From: Oscillospiraceae bacterium
GTDB taxonomy: Bacteria; Bacillota; Clostridia; Oscillospirales; Oscillospiraceae
DNA length: 42,561 nt
Assembly (NCBI GenBank): GCA_017455685.1
Contig: JAFSZH010000034.1
Coordinates: 1-42,561 of the forward strand
Direction: 5' to 3'
The translations under genes and the position numbers were made by a program. The notes beneath the pieces were generated by a model that was not told the origin of the DNA, did no database searches, and saw only the letters and a program-made list of their open reading frames with translations. Every line of letters starts with the position of its first letter. Position 1 is the stretch's first letter. Below are positions 38,700-42,561 of this stretch, in pieces.

Positions 38700-40973
38700 A
38701 TGGCAAAACGCAAAGCCCGCCGCATCCGGGAGGAACAGCCGGAGCAGTACAGCCTGCAGCAGATGTCCCTGGAGGATATTCTGGAGGAGTACCGGGCCCA
38801 GACGGAGGCCGCGGCTCCCCCGGAGCCGGAGAGCTATCCCCTTACCCTGGAGCCGGAGCCGGACGGCGTGGCCTCCGCCGAGGTGACCGAACCGGAGGAG
38901 GAAGCCCCGGCGTATCCCGAAGCGGAGCCGGATGGGGAAGGATCCCCGGAAGAGGAAGAGGAGCATGCTCCCGTCTCGGAGCTTCCGCCGGAGGAGCCCG
39001 CCGCAGAGGAGCCTGCCGGGGAGGAAAAATCCTCCGTCCCGCTGGAGATGATCGAGGGCTTCGACGAGGAGGACGACTTTTACGCCGGCGCCGTGGAGGA
39101 AGGGGCTTTCGACGACGGGGAGGAAGAACCCCTGCCCCTGGGCGACCCGGAGCTTCCCCCGGATATCGAAGAGGAAACGAAGAAAAAACGGGCCGCTGAC
39201 AAGAACAAGCGCCGGCGGCCGTTCAACCCGCTCTCCGCCCTGCGGGGCGGTCTGGTGGGCTTGCTGGCGGCGTCCTCCTGGCGCCGGGAGCAGGCCCGGA
39301 CCCAGCCGCCGCCGGAGCCCGAGGACGCGGAGCTGGAGATGGAGCCGCGGAAGGCCGCGAAGCACTACGCCTCCCAGATGCCCTCGCTGAAGCTGCGCAC
39401 GATCATGGCGGCGGTGATGACGCTGTTCCTGGCCTGGCTTTCCCTGTCCGTGGGCTTCGGCTGGCCCCTGCCCGGTTCTCTGGCGGAGAATCTGCGGGCG
39501 GTGTCGCTGGTCTGCCTGTCCGGACAGGTCACCGTGATGCTGCTGGGGCTGGATATCGTCACCTCGGGGGTCATGTCCCTGTCTCGGGGCCGCGCCGGCG
39601 CCGAGAGCATGATCGCTCTCTCCGGGCTGACGGCGCTGATCGACACGGCGGTCGTCGCACTCACCGGTGATCTCTCCCGCGGTCTGCCCTTTGCCGTGCT
39701 CCCCGCGGCGGCCATGACCTTCGCCCTGTGGGGCGCCTGGTTCACGGGCCGGGGCTTTTATGACAGCTTCATGACCTATTACCGCATCGACGAGCCCAAC
39801 ACCGTCTCCAGCGAGGAGCTGCCCGGCCGGGAATACCGGGGGCTGATCGTGTCCAGGCGGGAGGGAAAGGGCTTTATCCGCCGGAGCGAGGAACCCTCTC
39901 TGGCGGAGAGCATCGCCTCCCGGGGCTTCCTGCCCATGGCGGCGGGGGCCTTTGCCCTGGCCCTGGCCATCGCCCTGGGCTCGGGTGATATGGGAGCGTT
40001 CTTCCACCTGCTGGCGCTGACCACGGGGCTGTGTGCCTCCTTCGGCTGGCTCTTCTCCTATCCGCTGCTCTTTGCCCGGACGGCCAGACACCTGATGCTG
40101 GACGGCTCGGTGCTGGCCGGATGGACCGGCGCCCGGGAGATCGGCCGCAGCGGGCAGCTGGTGATCAAGGACACGGACGTTTTCCCCACCGACACCATGG
40201 AGATCACCGGCATCCGCCTGCTGGACAAGTCCAACAAAGAAAAGATCATCGGCTACACCGGCAGTATGCTCTCCACCGCGGGGACAGGCTTCTCGGCGGT
40301 GTTCACCGAGCTGATGCGCCGCCGGAACGCCGTGCTGCGCCAGGTGGAGAACTTCACCGTAGGAGAGGGCGGCGCCAAGGGCGTCATCGAGGGCGCGGAG
40401 GTCCGGGTGGGCACCTCCGGGTATATGCATCTGAGCGGCGTGAAGATCCCGGAAAAGCTCCGGACGGGCAGCGCCCTGTTCTCCGCCATCGACGGGGAAC
40501 TGGCGGGCGTGTTCCTGTTCCGCTACCGGCCGGAGGAGAGCGTCCGCCGGGCGCTGCTGCAGCTGCGCCGGGCCAGGAGAAAACCCATCTTCGCCGTCCG
40601 GGATTTCAGCATCGACCCGTCGATGATCCGCCGGGAGTTCGACGTGCCCACCGACGGCTTCCAGTTCCCCATATTCCAGGAGCGCTACGAACTCTCCGCC
40701 GTGGGCACCGAGGAGGGCGGACCGGCGGCCGGCATCACGGGCCGGGAGGGACTGGACGCCCTGGTGGAGCTGTCCGAGAGCGGCCGGTCCCTGTACAGGA
40801 TCGGCACCGTCTGCGCCTGGGCCTGTCTGGTCTGCACCGTGCTTGGCGCGGCGCTGATCGCGGCGCCCTGCTGGCTGGGCCGGTGGGAGCTCGTCAGCGC
40901 GGGCCGGGTGCTGCTCTATATGCTGCTGTGGGTCCTGCCGCCGCTGGCGGGCTCGCTGCTGCTGCGCCGGTGA
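38700..40973 (+). CDS. P1B-type ATPase-like pseudoenzyme with acidic N-terminal extension
   Basis: A 757-residue membrane protein. Residues 1-165 are a disordered Glu/Pro/Ala-rich acidic extension, then a basic patch (TKKKRAADKNKRRRP). From about 225 on it follows a heavy-metal P-type ATPase: two span pairs, an A-domain-like stretch much shortened and without TGES, spans near 420-460 ending in LCASFGWLFSYPLL where CPC-x6-P is expected, then a cytoplasmic block. There the phosphorylation motif DKTGT reads D491-TDVF, the N-domain GxG reads EGGAKGVIEGAEVRVGTSGYM, and the GDGxND hinge is absent. Two C-terminal spans end the protein. It should not hydrolyse ATP. AAGGAAAGG precedes ATG 38700, 14 bases after rlmB. 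Confidence 0.8.
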   Translation: MAKRKARRIREEQPEQYSLQQMSLEDILEEYRAQTEAAAPPEPESYPLTLEPEPDGVASAEVTEPEEEAPAYPEAEPDGEGSPEEEEEHAPVSELPPEEPAAEEPAGEEKSSVPLEMIEGFDEEDDFYAGAVEEGAFDDGEEEPLPLGDPELPPDIEEETKKKRAADKNKRRRPFNPLSALRGGLVGLLAASSWRREQARTQPPPEPEDAELEMEPRKAAKHYASQMPSLKLRTIMAAVMTLFLAWLSLSVGFGWPLPGSLAENLRAVSLVCLSGQVTVMLLGLDIVTSGVMSLSRGRAGAESMIALSGLTALIDTAVVALTGDLSRGLPFAVLPAAAMTFALWGAWFTGRGFYDSFMTYYRIDEPNTVSSEELPGREYRGLIVSRREGKGFIRRSEEPSLAESIASRGFLPMAAGAFALALAIALGSGDMGAFFHLLALTTGLCASFGWLFSYPLLFARTARHLMLDGSVLAGWTGAREIGRSGQLVIKDTDVFPTDTMEITGIRLLDKSNKEKIIGYTGSMLSTAGTGFSAVFTELMRRRNAVLRQVENFTVGEGGAKGVIEGAEVRVGTSGYMHLSGVKIPEKLRTGSALFSAIDGELAGVFLFRYRPEESVRRALLQLRRARRKPIFAVRDFSIDPSMIRREFDVPTDGFQFPIFQERYELSAVGTEEGGPAAGITGREGLDALVELSESGRSLYRIGTVCAWACLVCTVLGAALIAAPCWLGRWELVSAGRVLLYMLLWVLPPLAGSLLLRR

Positions 40974-40985
40974 CAAACGACAAAA

Positions 40986-41019
40986 AAGCCGGATTTGCAC
41001 TTGCCAAAGGACCCGGCTT
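40986..41019 (+). terminator. Weak hairpin before the EF-G-like gene
   Basis: AAGCCGG at 40986-40992 pairs with CCGGCTT at 41013-41019 around a 20-base loop, after an A-run. The loop contains the -35 box of the next promoter. Termination may be partial. Confidence 0.4.
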
Positions 41020-41029
41020 GGTATATAAT
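41001..41029 (+). promoter_or_regulatory. Promoter of the EF-G-like gene
   Basis: TTGCCA at 41001-41006 and TATAAT at 41024-41029 with a 17-base spacer. AAGGAG at 41085-41090 is the ribosome binding site. Confidence 0.75.
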
Positions 41030-41100
41030 TTCTATTTGCGTAAGTCTTTTTTTACGGCGATAAAGAACAAAGAAAAGGAAATATAAGGAGTGTTCGATTC

Positions 41101-42561
41101 ATGAGCTACACAACCAAGGACATCCGCAACGTCGCGCTGCTGGGACACGGCAACACCGGCAAGACCAGCCTGGCTGAGAGCATGCTCTTCGTCACCGGCG
41201 CCGTCGACCGGCAGGGCCGGGTCAGCGACGGCAACACCGTCTGCGACTACGACGCCGAGGAGATCTCCCGTCAGATCACCATCTCCATGTCTGTGGCCCC
41301 CGTCAGCGTGGGCAGCAGCAAGATCAACGTTCTCGACTGCCCCGGTTACTTCGACTTCGCCGGCGACGCCCTGTGCGCGCTGCGCGCCGCCGAGGCCGGC
41401 GTGATCGTGGTCTCCGCCAAGGACACCGCTGAGACGGTGGCCGTGGGCGCCCAGCGGTCCTGGAAGTATCTGAAGAACGCCGGGCTGCCGGCGATGTTCG
41501 TGGTTTCCAAGTGCTGTGAGGAGCACGGCGACTACTTCAAGGCTCTGGAGACTCTCCGGGGCAAGTACGGTCCCGCCGTCTGCCCGGTGACCATCCCCAC
41601 CAGCGACGGCAAGGGCGTCATCGACCTGGTGAACAACGTGGCCTACGTGACCAACGGGAACAAGACCAGCAAGGTGGACGTGCCCGCCGCCGACGCCGGA
41701 CACGTGGAGGACCTGCGCATGGAGCTGATGGAGTCCGCCGCCATCACCGAGGAGCTGATGGAGAAGTTCCTGGACACCATGGAGCTCACCGACGCCGAGA
41801 TCGCCGAAGGCCTCCGCGAGGGCCTGAAGTCCCGTGAGGTGTTCCCCGTCTTCGCCAGCGACGCCATGACCAACCTGGGCACCACGGCCATCCTCCAGGG
41901 CATCGTGGATTACTGCCCCGCCCCCGAAGAGAAGTCCGGCGCTACCACCGGCTTCGTGTTCAAGACCATTTCCGACAAGTTCGGCAAGTACAGCCTGGTG
42001 AAGGTCGTCTCCGGCAAGATCACCGCGGCCATGACCCTGCGGAACCTGCGCGCCGCCTCCAACGACAAGCTGGGCCGGCTCTACACTATGTGCGGCAAGA
42101 AGAACACCGAGGTCCAGGAAGCCTGCTGCGGCGACATCGTGGCCGTGGGCAAGATGGACTGGAAGACCGGCGACACCGTCTCCGACGACAAGGACGCCGC
42201 CGAGCTCCCCGCCATCGAGATCCCCGAGCCCTTCTACTCCGTGGCTATCGCCCCGAAGACCAAGGGCCAGGACGACAAGGTGGCCGGCGGCCTGAGCAAG
42301 CTCAACGAGGAAGACATCTCCTTCACGCTGGTGAACAACGCCGAGACCCGTCAGATGGTCCTCACCGGCGCCGGCGATATCCAGGTCAGCGTGCTCTGCT
42401 CCAAGCTGAAGAACCTCTACAACGTGGAGACCGAGCAGTTCCCCGCCCGGGTGGCCTACCGGGAGAAGATCAAGGGCAAGGTGGAGGCCCACGGCCGCCA
42501 CAAGAAGCAGTCCGGCGGCAGCGGCCAGTTCGGCGACGTGTGGATCCGCTTCGAGCCCCAG
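41101..42561 (+). CDS. EF-G-like translational GTPase (partial, 3' end outside window)
   Basis: The first 487 residues of an EF-G paralogue (EF-G2-like group). The P-loop GHGNTGKT is at residues 15-22, a switch I-like RQITIS at 58-63 and the G3 motif DCPGYFDF at 79-86. The G4 motif that reads guanine, normally NKMD, is SKCC at 136-139, so both the Asn and the specificity-giving Asp are lost. Domain II (about 275-375) and domain III (about 378-460) are recognisable, the latter with GLSKLNEEDISFTLVNN and LTGAGDIQVSV; domain IV begins with HGRHKKQSGGSGQFGDVWI. It is not likely to be the main elongation factor. It has its own promoter. Confidence 0.88.
   Translation, partial: MSYTTKDIRNVALLGHGNTGKTSLAESMLFVTGAVDRQGRVSDGNTVCDYDAEEISRQITISMSVAPVSVGSSKINVLDCPGYFDFAGDALCALRAAEAGVIVVSAKDTAETVAVGAQRSWKYLKNAGLPAMFVVSKCCEEHGDYFKALETLRGKYGPAVCPVTIPTSDGKGVIDLVNNVAYVTNGNKTSKVDVPAADAGHVEDLRMELMESAAITEELMEKFLDTMELTDAEIAEGLREGLKSREVFPVFASDAMTNLGTTAILQGIVDYCPAPEEKSGATTGFVFKTISDKFGKYSLVKVVSGKITAAMTLRNLRAASNDKLGRLYTMCGKKNTEVQEACCGDIVAVGKMDWKTGDTVSDDKDAAELPAIEIPEPFYSVAIAPKTKGQDDKVAGGLSKLNEEDISFTLVNNAETRQMVLTGAGDIQVSVLCSKLKNLYNVETEQFPARVAYREKIKGKVEAHGRHKKQSGGSGQFGDVWIRFEPQ

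Overview
The window looks like a chromosomal stretch of a GC-rich member of the Bacillota, most likely a gut-type Clostridia of the Oscillospiraceae kind. The reasons are strong AGGAGG-type ribosome binding sites, sigma-A promoters with 17-base spacers, the Gram-positive order rimP-nusA-ylxR-ylxQ-infB...rbfA-nrnA-truB-ribF, and many genes of clostridial families. The genus is inference. I see no tRNA, rRNA, CRISPR array, insertion sequence or prophage, and no gene-free gap above about 300 bases.

Layout. Positions 1-1772: class II fructose-bisphosphate aldolase and a DUF2461 protein. 1831-4081: a small unknown protein divergent from a LexA-like (HTH plus S24) repressor, with three evenly spaced palindromic sites between them, then a PAP2 phosphatase fused to a barstar-like domain. 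4156-6740 (minus): acyl-ACP thioesterase, threonine aldolase-type lyase and MurQ. 6923-11611 (plus): a lipoprotein, a DUF308/HdeD membrane protein, then a module of triple lamin-tail-domain protein, VTC-type polyphosphate polymerase, DUF4956 membrane protein and a TSCPD protein. 11664-14538 (minus): membrane protein, DUF4230 protein and a RodA/FtsW protein. 14682-17551 (plus): tsaE, tsaB, upp and an FMN-dependent hydroxyacid oxidase. 17610-21975 (minus): asd, lysC, hom (aspartate-family amino acids) and rsmE. 22092-22565: a small helical protein.

Positions 22609-35014 (minus) hold the translation/transcription operon rimP-nusA-ylxR-ylxQ-infB and rbfA-nrnA-truB-ribF plus a coupled tail-anchored protein. 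Between infB and rbfA the operon is split by a two-gene, oppositely oriented, visibly AT-richer cassette for surface polymer O-acylation (MBOAT plus SGNH/AlgJ-like). 35183-37753 (minus): CapA-type protein, a rhomboid-like membrane protein with a zinc ribbon, and an S24-fold protein that has lost its catalytic residues. 37915-42561 (plus): an RlmB-type methyltransferase, a 757-residue protein that reads as a catalytically dead P1B-type ATPase, and the start of an EF-G paralogue.

A theme of the window is proteins that keep an enzyme fold but have lost the chemistry: the S24 protein, the P-type ATPase, the rhomboid-like protein and an EF-G with a broken guanine-recognition motif. The strongest candidates for undescribed biology are the PAP2-barstar fusion, the pseudo-P-type ATPase, the pseudo-S24 protein with its palindrome-rich divergent promoter region, and the 31-base phased operators of the LexA-like repressor.
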